This document shows positions 1-7,172 of a stretch of 20,421 bases of DNA, one piece after another. Each line of letters opens with the position of its first letter. The first letter of the stretch is position 1. This stretch comes from DATLYH01 sp035575035 (lineage in GTDB: Bacteria; Planctomycetota; Planctomycetia; Gemmatales; Gemmataceae): NCBI GenBank assembly GCA_035575035.1, contig DATLYH010000226.1:1-20421 (forward strand), read 5' to 3'. The notes under the pieces are model-generated. The model saw nothing but the letters and a program-made list of their open reading frames with translations, made no database searches and had not been told where the DNA came from. A program made the position numbers and the translations under genes.

Positions 1-1552
1 AGCGCCGCAAGTCGGCCGCCAGCTCGCCCGCCGTGGCATAGCGCCGGCCAGGTTCCTTGGCCATCGCCTTCAGACAGATGATTTCCAGGTCGCGCGGCAC
101 CTTGTCATTTAGTTGCCGTGGCGGTCGGGGTTCATCGAAAATGATCTGCCGCAGCACCATCCGGGCGACGCCGCGGAACGGCACCTCTCCAGTCAGCAGT
201 TCGTACAGGATCACGCCCAGGCTGTAGACATCGGTGCGGCCATCGACCTGATGGCTGCGGCCGCCGGCCTGTTCCGGGCTCATGTAGGCGGGGGTGCCCA
301 GGATCTGCCCCTCGACGGTGACAGTAACGTCTCCCTCCTCGCGCCGGGCCAGGCCAAAGTCGGTGACGAATGCCCGCGGTCGGACGGTCTCACCCGGCCC
401 CCTCACCCCCGACCCCTCTCCCCCCGGCGAAGTGAGGGGAGGGACTCTTATTCCCCACGTCGCCGAAGCGGGAGAGTGGGGTCGGGAATGAGAAGGGGTG
501 GCCCCGTGGAGTTGGCCGAGCAGGATATTGGACGGTTTGAGGTCGCGGTGGATCACACCGTGGCGGTGGGCGTGTTCCAGCGCCTCGGCCACCTGGGCGA
601 TGATCTCGGCCGTTTCGCGGAAGCCGAAGCGCCGGTCGGCAACGGCCTGGGCCAGCGTCTCCCCTTCCACAAAGGCGGTCACGATGTAAGGGAGGGCTTC
701 GCTCTGCCCTGCCTCATAGACCGGGACAATCCCGGGGTGCGCCAGCCGGGCCGCATTCCGTGCCTCGCGGATGAACCGCTCGACCTCGGCCCGGGAAATC
801 CACTGGCTGCCGCGGGGCACCTTGACAGCCACGAGGCGGTCCAACTCCCGATCGTGGGCCCGGTAGACGGTCCCGAAGGCCCCCCGGCCGACGGCCTCCA
901 GTAGGTCAAACTTGCCCAGCCGGGTTAGCCGCTCCGGCGACCAGGTGAGGGGATGCGCCGGGTCAAGACGGAAACTGCTGCCGCACGACGGGCAGCTCAT
1001 TTGGCGGGATGAGGCCCCCTCCCCCTTCTCCCCCTCGGAAGGGAGGAGGAAGAGGGGTGAGGGGGGCGGCTCGACCGGGTTGTGACAGCGCGGACAGCAG
1101 ATCCGTGACGAGGGAGGAGCCGAGCCGCCCGACGGGAAGCCAGATTGCCAGGCCGTCTTCCCGCGCTGGAGCCGGGTTGCCAGCTCGTCCGCGTATTGCG
1201 GGAAGCGGCGGAGGTATTCGTCGAGTGTCAGCCCCGGCTCGCGGCGGCGGCGCAGGTCGTATTCTGCCGCGATCAGCCCCAGGGCGCGCTCGCGATCCGC
1301 CGCCAGTTCCCGGTAGCGCTCGAAGTAGGACTCGACCCGCACCGCTTCGCCCGCCTTCAGCCGGCACTCTAGGTCGGTGTGGACCAACTCAACCACAAGC
1401 GAGTCGCGCTCGATGGCATCGCCGCGCAGGTATTCGTCAATGACGGGCCGCCGCCCCTGTTGCCAGGCATCCTCGAAGCGCTCGATGACCCGTTCCAGCC
1501 GATCCCAGTCGCAAGAACCTGAGAAGATCGTTGGTCGGTGCGGGGGAGACAT
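1..1552 (-). CDS. Serine/threonine protein kinase, planctomycete type (C-terminus cut by window edge)
   Basis: The minus strand reads open from an ATG at 1552 to the left edge, giving about 517 residues with no stop. Residues 1-130 are the charged helical N-terminal region usual in planctomycete kinases. Residues 150-195 form a zinc ribbon: CPRC at 153-156 and CPSC at 187-190. The kinase domain starts near 215, with a GRGAFGTV glycine loop (222-229), VAVK lysine K244, HRDLKPSN (335-342), DFG (398-400) and, further on, an SPEQ activation segment and a DVYSLG motif. All catalytic residues are present. Two low-complexity inserts encoded by palindromic repeats interrupt it: about residues 161-184 in the zinc ribbon, and about 347-388 between HRD and DFG, so those two aspartates are 61 residues apart instead of about 18. 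A stop lies 4 codons upstream of the ATG and there is no clear ribosome site. It lies downstream of the ECF sigma gene on the same strand, a common planctomycete pairing. The target is unknown. Confidence 0.9.
   Translation of the reverse strand, partial: MSPPHRPTIFSGSCDWDRLERVIERFEDAWQQGRRPVIDEYLRGDAIERDSLVVELVHTDLECRLKAGEAVRVESYFERYRELAADRERALGLIAAEYDLRRRREPGLTLDEYLRRFPQYADELATRLQRGKTAWQSGFPSGGSAPPSSRICCPRCHNPVEPPPSPLFLLPSEGEKGEGASSRQMSCPSCGSSFRLDPAHPLTWSPERLTRLGKFDLLEAVGRGAFGTVYRAHDRELDRLVAVKVPRGSQWISRAEVERFIREARNAARLAHPGIVPVYEAGQSEALPYIVTAFVEGETLAQAVADRRFGFRETAEIIAQVAEALEHAHRHGVIHRDLKPSNILLGQLHGATPSHSRPHSPASATWGIRVPPLTSPGGEGSGVRGPGETVRPRAFVTDFGLARREEGDVTVTVEGQILGTPAYMSPEQAGGRSHQVDGRTDVYSLGVILYELLTGEVPFRGVARMVLRQIIFDEPRPPRQLNDKVPRDLEIICLKAMAKEPGRRYATAGELAADLRR
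396..503. repeat. Palindromic GC-rich element, copy A (inside the kinase gene)
   Basis: This is a nested imperfect palindrome of about 108 bp beginning GGCCCCCT and ending AGGGGTGGCC. The left arm with CCGACCCC-TCTCCC pairs with a right arm reading GGGAGAGTGGGGTCGGG, and an inner pair (CGGCGA / TCGCCG) is nested inside. It encodes a Pro/Ser- then Gly-rich insert of the kinase between HRD and DFG and keeps the frame open. It shares its left boundary with copies B and C. Confidence 0.8.
1013..1073. repeat. Palindromic GC-rich element, copy B (inside the kinase gene)
   Basis: This imperfect palindrome of about 61 bp starts GGCCCCCT and ends GCGGCTCG, the same ends as copy C at 7493. It lies in frame inside the kinase gene, between the two CxxC halves of a zinc ribbon, where family members normally have a loop of only about 10-15 residues. 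The encoded peptide is Pro/Leu-rich and then Glu/Gly-rich. Confidence 0.8.
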
Positions 1553-1567
1553 GGGGAGTTTTCATTT

Positions 1568-1688
1568 GATGGCAGATTTACGATTGCAGATTGCAGATTT
1601 TGCAGATTGCCGATTTGCGATTGCAGATTTACGATTGCCAACCCCTCGGGAAATCTGCAATCTCAAATCGGCAATCTGCAAAATCTGC
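1568..1688. repeat. Inverted pair of heptad arrays with a 38-bp stem
   Basis: From 1568 to 1639 the plus strand is a run of degenerate 7-bp units beginning GAT (GATGGCA, GATTTAC, GATTGCA and similar; one unit is 9 bp). Positions 1593-1630 are complementary to 1651-1688 at 37 of 38 bases, with a 20-base loop, so the transcript could form a very long hairpin. It lies between the end of the ECF sigma gene (1808) and the start of the kinase (1552), both on the minus strand, where it could act as attenuator, terminator or processing site. No T-run follows it on the minus strand, so a classical intrinsic terminator is unlikely. Confidence 0.85.
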
Positions 1689-1728
1689 TTTCTGAACACC
1701 CTTTCACTGCCAATATGGGTCCATGAGC

Positions 1729-1749
1729 CATGACGAATGACGAATGGCT
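1729..1749. repeat. Short heptad array (CATGACG-type, 3 units)
   Basis: Three consecutive 7-bp units, CATGACG, AATGACG and AATGGCT, lie in the gap between the kinase and the ECF sigma gene. The array is short, but its period is the same as that of the other intergenic arrays in this window. Confidence 0.5.
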
Positions 1750-1807
1750 ACTGACTAAATGCAGAACAGCCGGCCGTAACTGACACGCCGTCCTGCGGAT
1801 TGCCATC

Positions 1808-2404
1808 TTAAACCTGCTCCTCACCCATCGCCTGCAACCATCCTTTGACACGTTCGAGCACCCGATAGACTGTCCGCTCGGTACAGCCGAGTTGCGAGCT
1901 GATCTCAGGGGGGGAGAAGCCCTGCAAGCTGAGGACCAGGATCTGGCGCTGGCGGCCCTCCAGGCGGTCGAGGAGTTGCTCGACTGTCTCGGTGAGAATG
2001 GCGGCTTCGGAAGGCGTCGGCTCGTCGGCGCAGACATCCCAGTCAGCGGCGGAGGGATCGGCAGCAGGGGTGCGGGAGACCTCGCGCGCCACGTCGCGGC
2101 GGGCAGCATGGTAATACCCTACCCGTCGGCCGCACTTGCGCTGGGTGATGACCACGAGCATGCCCCAGAGGCTGTCCCAGCTGCTCAGGTCCATTTGCTG
2201 GGCGGCGCATCGCAGGAAGAACGTGCGGAAGACCGACTGCAAGACGTCCTCGGGATCCACCTTGGTCCGGACATGGCGGTCGAGCCGGCTCTGGGCCAAG
2301 GCGATCAGCCGATGGGCAAAGCGGTTGAAGACCTGGGCGGCGGCCTCGTTGTCACCCGCACGGAGGCGGGCCATCAGGTCATCGAACGAACGGTCCTCGG
2401 ACAT
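1808..2404 (-). CDS. ECF-type RNA polymerase sigma factor
   Basis: The protein is 198 aa from ATG 2404, chosen because AGAGGA lies 6 bases upstream and the sequence from there fits the family; an in-frame extension to 2497 adds 31 residues that look non-coding. Region 2 is seen around residues 25-100 (DPEDVLQSVFRTFF at 50-63, then a W-rich stretch and VVITQRKC). Region 4 covers about 140-192, with a helix-turn-helix in which LEGRQRQIL is followed by GFSPPEIS and GCTERTVYRVLERV. It would direct core polymerase to a specific promoter set, probably under control of the neighbouring kinase, as in other planctomycete sigma/kinase pairs; that link is an inference. No anti-sigma factor is visible nearby. 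Confidence 0.9.
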   Translation of the reverse strand: MSEDRSFDDLMARLRAGDNEAAAQVFNRFAHRLIALAQSRLDRHVRTKVDPEDVLQSVFRTFFLRCAAQQMDLSSWDSLWGMLVVITQRKCGRRVGYYHAARRDVAREVSRTPAADPSAADWDVCADEPTPSEAAILTETVEQLLDRLEGRQRQILVLSLQGFSPPEISSQLGCTERTVYRVLERVKGWLQAMGEEQV

Positions 2405-2495
2405 CGTTGTCCTCTTCGTCCCCCATTGCGGCATGGTCTGGAGGCCAGGCCACAACGGTGGGATGAGGGGTCGGCGGGGGGCAAGCGCAAAGGTC

Positions 2496-2524
2496 ATTAT
2501 CGGTTAACCTGCCGCCACTTGCAA
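2496..2524 (-). promoter_or_regulatory. Candidate sigma-70-like promoter of the ECF sigma gene
   Basis: On the minus strand TTGCAA (2524-2519) is followed after exactly 17 bases by GATAAT (2501-2496). Transcription would start near 2489, leaving a leader of about 85 bases before ATG 2404. The call rests on the motif only. Confidence 0.5.
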
Positions 2525-2566
2525 CACCCGCCTGGTCATTTTCGGTCAGGGGGCAGGATCAGAGCA

Positions 2567-2629
2567 GATGGAAGATTGCAGATTTGAGATGGCAGATTGA
2601 AGATGATAGATTTGAGATGGCAGATGATC
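2567..2629. repeat. Heptad array, GATTGCA family (9 units)
   Basis: Nine perfectly phased 7-bp units, each beginning GAT: GATGGAA, GATTGCA, GATTTGA, GATGGCA, GATTGAA, GATGATA, GATTTGA, GATGGCA, GATGATC. This is the same family as the array at 1568, about 1 kb away, but with no inverted partner here. Confidence 0.85.
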
Positions 2630-2692
2630 CCGGAAAGCATTTCCCCCGAATCGCGGACCCCTGATTCCGACCCCCTGACTCCCATTTTTTGG

Positions 2693-2721
2693 TTGCGATC
2701 CGCCGCGCTTGGACCGACAAT
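2693..2721 (+). promoter_or_regulatory. Candidate promoter of comEC
   Basis: TTGCGA (2693-2698), a 17-base spacer, then GACAAT (2716-2721). The expected leader to ATG 2815 is about 87 bases. The match is weak and the call rests on motif and spacing only. Confidence 0.33.
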
Positions 2722-2814
2722 GCCCGCCAACAGACGCTCCGCGCTCGGACCAAACTTGCCACAACGGGGGCGGAGCATGCCTGCTACTGTGGATTGACGG
2801 GGAGGTGACCTGCA

Positions 2815-5448
2815 ATGGCCAGCCCATCACTCCCCTCGACTGCCCCCCTCCCCTCGCCGGCCCCTCGCCCGGCTAAGACGGATCGCCCACCCGGCTTACA
2901 ACCTGTGGAGGTCATCCCGGAAAGCATTCGGCGCGCCCCTCTGTTGACGGCGGCCCTGGCGCTGACGGCCGGCATTCTCGTCGATCGTCAGGCGGGCATC
3001 GCGCTGGGAGCCAGCCTGATCACGGTCGTCGCGGCCCTGGCCGCCTGGAGCATCTGTCGGCTGGGACGGCAGATCGGCCTGGCCCGCCTTTATCTTGCCC
3101 TGGCCCTCGCCGCGTTCGGGGCGGCCTACCACCACTGGCGCCGCGACGTTTACCGGGCGGATGACCTCGGCCACCATGCACCGGCCGAGCCGAGGCCGGT
3201 CCGCCTGCGCGGCGTGTTGCTCGAGGAACCGGTTGTCAGCCGGCGCCCGCCCGGCGATCCGCTGCGGTCGATCCCAGGCTCTGACACCACCCGGGCCGTG
3301 CTGGGCGCCACCGCCTTGAAGCGCCAAGGCGATTGGATCACGGTATCCGGCCGGGCCTACCTGACGATAGAAGGACGCCTCCAGGGACTGCACGTTGGAG
3401 ATGCGGTCGAGGTCGTCGGCCGACTGACTCGGCCGGAGCCGCCTGCCAATCCCGGCGAGGTTGATCGGGTGGCGCAGCTCCGCGACCAGGGAATTCAGGC
3501 CGTGGTGACGGTGCCGGAGACGCCCGCCGGCCTGACCCGGCAGGCAGAAGGTTGGAGGTATTCGTTCCACGGCTGGCTGGCGGTGGTCAGGAGTTGGGGC
3601 CAACGGATCTTGCAGGAGCAGCTGCCGGAACCGCAGAGTGACGTGGCCCGGGCGCTGTTGCTGGGCGAAGGCGCAGCGATGACCGGCGACCACTACGAGA
3701 AGTACCTGCGCACCGGGGTTATCCATGTGCTGGTCGTCTCGGGGCAGCATCTGGTCATCCTGGCGTGGCTTCTGGGGATAGTGCTGCGCCCCTGGGGAGT
3801 ACGACGCCGGAAAGCAGCCTGGCTGGTGGCGCTGGTCGTGCTCGGTTACGCCCTGTTGACCGGCGGCCAGCCTCCGGTCATGCGGGCGGCGGTGATCGTC
3901 GGGGTGTTCAGCGGCGGCATCCTCCTGCGCCGAACGGTGAATCCTGCCAATGCCCTGGCCGCCGCCTGGTTGGTGGTGGCAGCCCTGAACCCTACGGACC
4001 TGTTCACCGTCGGCTGCCAGCTCTCCTTCCTGGCGGTGGCTGTGTTGTACCATCCTCAATTCTTCCAGCTGGCCGAAGCCGTCCATCGGAGTGGCCTGCA
4101 TCGTTGGTTCCGTCCCGATCACCCGCCCGTCCCTCCTGATCCCTTGGAACAGCTGCTCGAAGAAAGCCGGCCGCAATGGCAACGTCGGCTTCGGGCCGCA
4201 GGGCGATGGGTGTTGGCCGCCTATGTTGTCAACGCCGTCGTCTGGGCAGCGATCACTCCGCTGGCCGCCTATCATTCGCACCTGGTTTCGCCGGTTGCCC
4301 TCTTGATCGGGCCGCCTCTGGTCCTCCTCACCACAGTGGTGCTGATCGCCGGCTTCCTCTTGCTGCTGGCCGTCGTTGTCTGCGGGCCTGTGGCGCCGGT
4401 CTTTGCCTGGGTGTTGCGCTGGACGCTGACCGGCTGCGATTCGCTGGTGGACGGCGGTGATCGTCTGCCGGGGGCCTGGTGGTATGTCAGCGATGTCCCT
4501 GAAGGATGGCTCTGGATCTTTTACCTGTTGCTGTTCGGTGTGCTCCTGGTTGAACCGCTGCGCCGGCGCTGGCGCTGGTTGGCCCTGGCCTGGTTGGTCT
4601 GGCTTGGTGTCGGTTTGCTAAACGGGGCGATTCGGTCGTCCCGGCCGGAGCTGCGCTGTACCTTCCTGGCGGTCGGTCACGGCGGCTGCACCGTTCTGGA
4701 GACGCCCGACGGCCGGACCATTCTCTACGACGCCGGCGCCATGACCGGCCCCGATGTCACCCGCCGGCAGATTGCCCCCTTTCTCTGGCACCGTGGCATT
4801 GGCCGTATTGATGAGATTTTCCTTTCGCATGCACACCTGGATCACTTCAATGGCTTGCCTGCGTTGCTCGATCGCTTCGCGGTCGGCCAGGTGACTTGCA
4901 CGCCGACCTTTGAGGATCAGATCGGCCCCGGGACGCGGCTTGCGCTGGATGTTCGGCGGCCGCATAGCGTCCCGGTCCGGGTTGTCCGGGCGGGGGACCG
5001 GCTGACCGCGGGCGAGGTGACGATGGAAGTGCTTCATCCCCCGGCGGCCGGGCCGGAGGGGAGTGAGGACGTGCGGAGCCTGGTGCTGCTGGTGCGGCAT
5101 GCCGGCCACTCGATCCTGCTGACCGGCGACCTCCGGAACGAGGGACTGCGGCGACTCCTGAGCCTGCCCTCGGTGCCGGTCGATGTGCTGATGGCCCCGC
5201 ATCACGGCAGCCGCCTCGCCGACCCGGCAAAGTTGGCGGACTGGGCCCGCCCGGCAGTGGTGGTCTCCTGTCAAGGGCGGCCGATCTGGCCGATGAACAC
5301 ACCGGAAGTTTATGAGCAGAAAGGCGCCCGCTTCCTGGGGACGTGGCCGCACGGTGCCGTCACCATCCGAAGCCGCCCGGAGGAATTGGTGGTCGAGACT
5401 TACCGCAGCCGTCAGCGAATCGTGATCCGTTCCGGACCGGCGCCGTAA
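2815..5448 (+). CDS. comEC: ComEC/Rec2-type DNA uptake channel with C-terminal metallo-beta-lactamase domain
   Basis: The protein is 877 aa, full length for the family, starting at ATG 2815 behind GGGGAGGTG. Residues 40-210 hold two early membrane helices and a DUF4131/OB-like region. Residues about 280-620 form the polytopic Competence domain, with the signature VVSGQHLVI at 307-315 and many hydrophobic helices. The C-terminal domain (about 630-870) is a metallo-beta-lactamase fold with HAHLDH at 672-677, LLTGD at 768-772 and APHHGS at 794-799, so its metal ligands look intact. ComEC carries single-stranded DNA across the inner membrane in natural transformation, and the C-terminal domain is thought to degrade the second strand. 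No other com gene is in the window. It appears to be a single-gene transcript facing away from the sigma factor. Confidence 0.95.
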   Translation: MASPSLPSTAPLPSPAPRPAKTDRPPGLQPVEVIPESIRRAPLLTAALALTAGILVDRQAGIALGASLITVVAALAAWSICRLGRQIGLARLYLALALAAFGAAYHHWRRDVYRADDLGHHAPAEPRPVRLRGVLLEEPVVSRRPPGDPLRSIPGSDTTRAVLGATALKRQGDWITVSGRAYLTIEGRLQGLHVGDAVEVVGRLTRPEPPANPGEVDRVAQLRDQGIQAVVTVPETPAGLTRQAEGWRYSFHGWLAVVRSWGQRILQEQLPEPQSDVARALLLGEGAAMTGDHYEKYLRTGVIHVLVVSGQHLVILAWLLGIVLRPWGVRRRKAAWLVALVVLGYALLTGGQPPVMRAAVIVGVFSGGILLRRTVNPANALAAAWLVVAALNPTDLFTVGCQLSFLAVAVLYHPQFFQLAEAVHRSGLHRWFRPDHPPVPPDPLEQLLEESRPQWQRRLRAAGRWVLAAYVVNAVVWAAITPLAAYHSHLVSPVALLIGPPLVLLTTVVLIAGFLLLLAVVVCGPVAPVFAWVLRWTLTGCDSLVDGGDRLPGAWWYVSDVPEGWLWIFYLLLFGVLLVEPLRRRWRWLALAWLVWLGVGLLNGAIRSSRPELRCTFLAVGHGGCTVLETPDGRTILYDAGAMTGPDVTRRQIAPFLWHRGIGRIDEIFLSHAHLDHFNGLPALLDRFAVGQVTCTPTFEDQIGPGTRLALDVRRPHSVPVRVVRAGDRLTAGEVTMEVLHPPAAGPEGSEDVRSLVLLVRHAGHSILLTGDLRNEGLRRLLSLPSVPVDVLMAPHHGSRLADPAKLADWARPAVVVSCQGRPIWPMNTPEVYEQKGARFLGTWPHGAVTIRSRPEELVVETYRSRQRIVIRSGPAP

Positions 5449-5556
5449 TTCAAGTTACTTGGCAGCCGAACGCGGCCGCGCTCGGGCCTCTGGGCGCTTC
5501 CCAAAGCCGGGCGACTTCAGCGACGAAGTGACAAGCGCAGGATGCAGACCTGTCTC

Positions 5557-5584
5557 CTTGTTACATGTCACTTGTTACTTGATA
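5557..5584. repeat. Heptad array, CTTGTTA family (4 units)
   Basis: Four phased units: CTTGTTA, CATGTCA, CTTGTTA, CTTGATA. The sequence is unrelated to the GATTGCA arrays but the period is the same. It ends directly against a candidate -35 box (5585). Confidence 0.7.
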
Positions 5585-5613
5585 TTGCCATCCAGGTTTG
5601 GCCTGCCTATGGT
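5585..5613 (+). promoter_or_regulatory. Candidate promoter of the TIGR03000 protein gene
   Basis: TTGCCA (5585-5590), a 17-base spacer and TATGGT (5608-5613). A start near 5620 gives a leader of about 53 bases to ATG 5673. Confidence 0.42.
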
Positions 5614-5672
5614 GGGGCAAGGGGGCTTTGGACCCGCCTGGTCGCCGGAACCTCACCCTGAGGAGGTGCTCC

Positions 5673-6287
5673 ATGCCGCGAACGTTCCGTTGTCTGTTGG
5701 CCGCCGGGGCCGTTTGCGCCTTGCTGTCGGGGCGGTCGCTCTTTGCCGCGGCCGACCCGCCGGACAAGACGGGTACCGCCGGGCAGCCCCCCGCCACAAA
5801 GCCTGCCCCGGAAGGTCAGGGCATCAGGCCGGGGCAGACCCCGTATGACCTGTGGCCCCCGCCGTACCCTTACCCGCCGTGGCCCTTGCCGTATCCCTAT
5901 CAGGGTTACCCGCCGGCCGGGGGGACCATCTCCAGTACCCCGACGCAGCCGTATGCGGTGCCGCCGACCGGGCTGACCCGGAAGGCGTACATCCGCGTGT
6001 TCCTGCCCGATGACCGGGCCCGGGTCACCCTCGACGGCTATGAGACCCGGGGTACCGGGGCGTCGCGCCTGTTTGAGACGCCGCCGCTGGAAATGGGCCA
6101 GACCTATACCTACACTGTCCGGGCAACCTGGACGCGCCACGGCCGCACCGTCACCCAGGAGCGACGGGTAGTAGTGGCGCCGGGCCAGTACGCCGTCGCC
6201 AACTTTAACCTCCCCGCGCCGTCCGAGCCGATCCCCGGGCCGCCATACGGGCCGCCGCCATACGGGCCGCCGCCATACGGACGTTAA
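5673..6287 (+). CDS. Secreted proline-rich protein with TIGR03000 domain
   Basis: The protein is 204 aa. ATG 5673 is chosen because AGGAGGTG lies just upstream and the N-terminus is then a clear signal peptide (residues 1-27, ending FAAA before DPPDK). Residues 28-100 are rich in Pro and Tyr. Residues about 103-178 match the TIGR03000 domain, a short beta-rich domain of planctomycete proteins: a VFLPDDRARVTLDG stretch, FETPPLE, YTYTVRA and RRVVVAPG. The tail repeats PPYGP three times and is encoded by a 15-bp tandem DNA repeat (about 6239-6285). The protein is probably exported to the periplasm or cell surface; its function is unknown, and a structural or adhesive role is only a guess. It is a single gene with its own candidate promoter. 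Confidence 0.85.
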   Translation: MPRTFRCLLAAGAVCALLSGRSLFAAADPPDKTGTAGQPPATKPAPEGQGIRPGQTPYDLWPPPYPYPPWPLPYPYQGYPPAGGTISSTPTQPYAVPPTGLTRKAYIRVFLPDDRARVTLDGYETRGTGASRLFETPPLEMGQTYTYTVRATWTRHGRTVTQERRVVVAPGQYAVANFNLPAPSEPIPGPPYGPPPYGPPPYGR

Positions 6288-6362
6288 GCAGCGGGTGGTT
6301 GGGGGTGATTACTTGCGGCGCCCGAGACGTTTCTTATCAGCGCCCGGAGCGTCCGCGACAGA

Positions 6363-6397
6363 GTAGTCCGTAGTCGGTAGTCGGTAGTCCGTAGCAA
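6363..6397. repeat. Heptad array, GTAGTCC family (5 units)
   Basis: Five phased units: GTAGTCC, GTAGTCG, GTAGTCG, GTAGTCC, GTAGCAA. Its reverse complement belongs to the same family as the array at 6507-6548, so the two form an inverted pair about 110 bp apart. Confidence 0.85.
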
Positions 6398-6414
6398 GAC
6401 CGTCCGCCTCGGTG

Positions 6415-6472
6415 GCGAGCGGCCGGCGTCAGCGGGCCGGTCCTAGCGAGCGGCCGGCGTCAGCGGGCCGGT
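6415..6472. repeat. Tandem GC-rich 27-bp direct repeat (2 copies)
   Basis: Positions 6415-6441 and 6446-6472 are identical over 27 bp, with a 4-base spacer (period 31). Each unit has short self-complementary arms (CGGCC and GGCCG around GCGTCAGC) and could form a small hairpin. The tandem lies between the two inverted heptad arrays. Confidence 0.85.
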
Positions 6473-6506
6473 GGTGGGGTATGGACCAACTCGCAGCGGC
6501 TGACGG

Positions 6507-6548
6507 CTACCGACTATGGACTATTGACTACAGACTACGGACTACAGA
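6507..6548. repeat. Heptad array, CTACGGA family (6 units)
   Basis: Six phased units: CTACCGA, CTATGGA, CTATTGA, CTACAGA, CTACGGA, CTACAGA. This is the inverted partner of the array at 6363-6397, and it ends 65 bases before the purE start. Confidence 0.85.
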
Positions 6549-6613
6549 CGCTCCGGACTCTGAAAGGGGGCGCTCCCTGCCCTGCACTCGATTTTCAGGT
6601 TAAGGAGGATGTC

Positions 6614-7114
6614 ATGTCTGCCGCACCGCTGGTCGCCGTGATCATGGGGTCGAAGTCGGACTGGGAGACGATGGCGCACGCCTCACAGACGCTGGAGATG
6701 CTGGGGGTGGCCCACGAGGTGCGGGTGCTCTCAGCCCATCGCACGCCGGACCAGCTGTTCGCGTATGTGGCTTCGGCGGAGCAGCGGGGCGTGGAGGTGA
6801 TCATCGCTGCGGCAGGCGGGGCGGCCCACTTGCCGGGGGTGGTGGCGGCCAAGACGCTCCTGCCGGTGTTGGGCGTGCCGATGGAGTCGCCGGCCCTGAA
6901 GGGGCTTGACTCGCTGTTGTCTATTGTGCAGATGCCGGCGGGCATCCCCGTCGGCACGCTGGCGATCGGCAAGGCCGGCGCCATCAACGCCGCCCTCTTC
7001 GCGGCCGCCATCCTGTCGAGTAAGCACCCACAGTTCCGCGAGGCCCTGCGGAAGTACCGGGCAGATCAGGCCAAGGCGGTGCTGGAAGCGGGCGACCCCC
7101 GCACGAAGGGCTAG
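6614..7114 (+). CDS. purE: N5-carboxyaminoimidazole ribonucleotide mutase
   Basis: The protein is 166 aa, the usual length for class I PurE. ATG 6614 follows TAAGGAGG at good spacing. The substrate loop MGSKSDW is at residues 11-17 and SAHRTP at 40-45; the Gly/Ala-rich segment AAAGGAAHLPGVVA and the stretch IVQMPAGIPVGTLAIG follow. These include the conserved active-site histidine (H42) and the serine and aspartate of the SxSD loop. The enzyme converts N5-CAIR to CAIR in de novo purine synthesis, in the cytoplasm, probably as an octamer. Its usual partner purK is not next to it, so either purK is elsewhere or the enzyme works as the class II type; the sequence itself looks like class I. Confidence 0.95.
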   Translation: MSAAPLVAVIMGSKSDWETMAHASQTLEMLGVAHEVRVLSAHRTPDQLFAYVASAEQRGVEVIIAAAGGAAHLPGVVAAKTLLPVLGVPMESPALKGLDSLLSIVQMPAGIPVGTLAIGKAGAINAALFAAAILSSKHPQFREALRKYRADQAKAVLEAGDPRTKG

Positions 7115-7172
7115 ATGGGGCGAGCAACGACCGGGCCCACTCTGCCAGGATGGGAAAAATTTTCGCCCTAAC

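Larger units (their letters stand above)
2405..2814. other. Intergenic region between divergent sigma factor and comEC
   Basis: No gene is seen in these 410 bases. They hold a candidate minus-strand promoter for the sigma factor (2496-2524), a nine-unit heptad array (2567-2629) and a candidate plus-strand promoter for comEC (2693-2721). Short open frames here are made by the heptad array and have no ribosome sites. Confidence 0.6.
6288..6613. other. Repeat-filled intergenic region upstream of purE
   Basis: No gene is seen in these 326 bases. They hold a GTAGTCC heptad array, two tandem copies of a GC-rich 27-bp repeat and a second heptad array in the opposite orientation. No convincing promoter for purE could be picked out. 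Confidence 0.65.

Noticed and set aside
113..904. A plus-strand open frame opposite the kinase gene
   Set aside because: The minus strand gives a full kinase domain with all motifs, so the plus frame is the shadow.
1568..2629. The heptad arrays as a CRISPR array
   Set aside because: The units are 7 bp with no spacers and no regular longer direct repeat, and no cas genes are near.
2559..2830. Short minus-strand open frames with repeated NLQS/ICHL-like peptides
   Set aside because: They are translations of the heptad array at 2567-2629 and have no ribosome site.
2627..2928. A 15-bp exact direct repeat (ATCCCGGAAAGCATT) at 2627-2641 and 2914-2928
   Set aside because: One 15-bp match somewhere in a window of this size can occur by chance; the second copy is inside the comEC coding sequence and no further copy or flanking symmetry was seen.
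2896..4281. A 461-codon minus-strand open frame opposite comEC
   Set aside because: It is a shadow of the comEC reading frame and has no recognisable domain.
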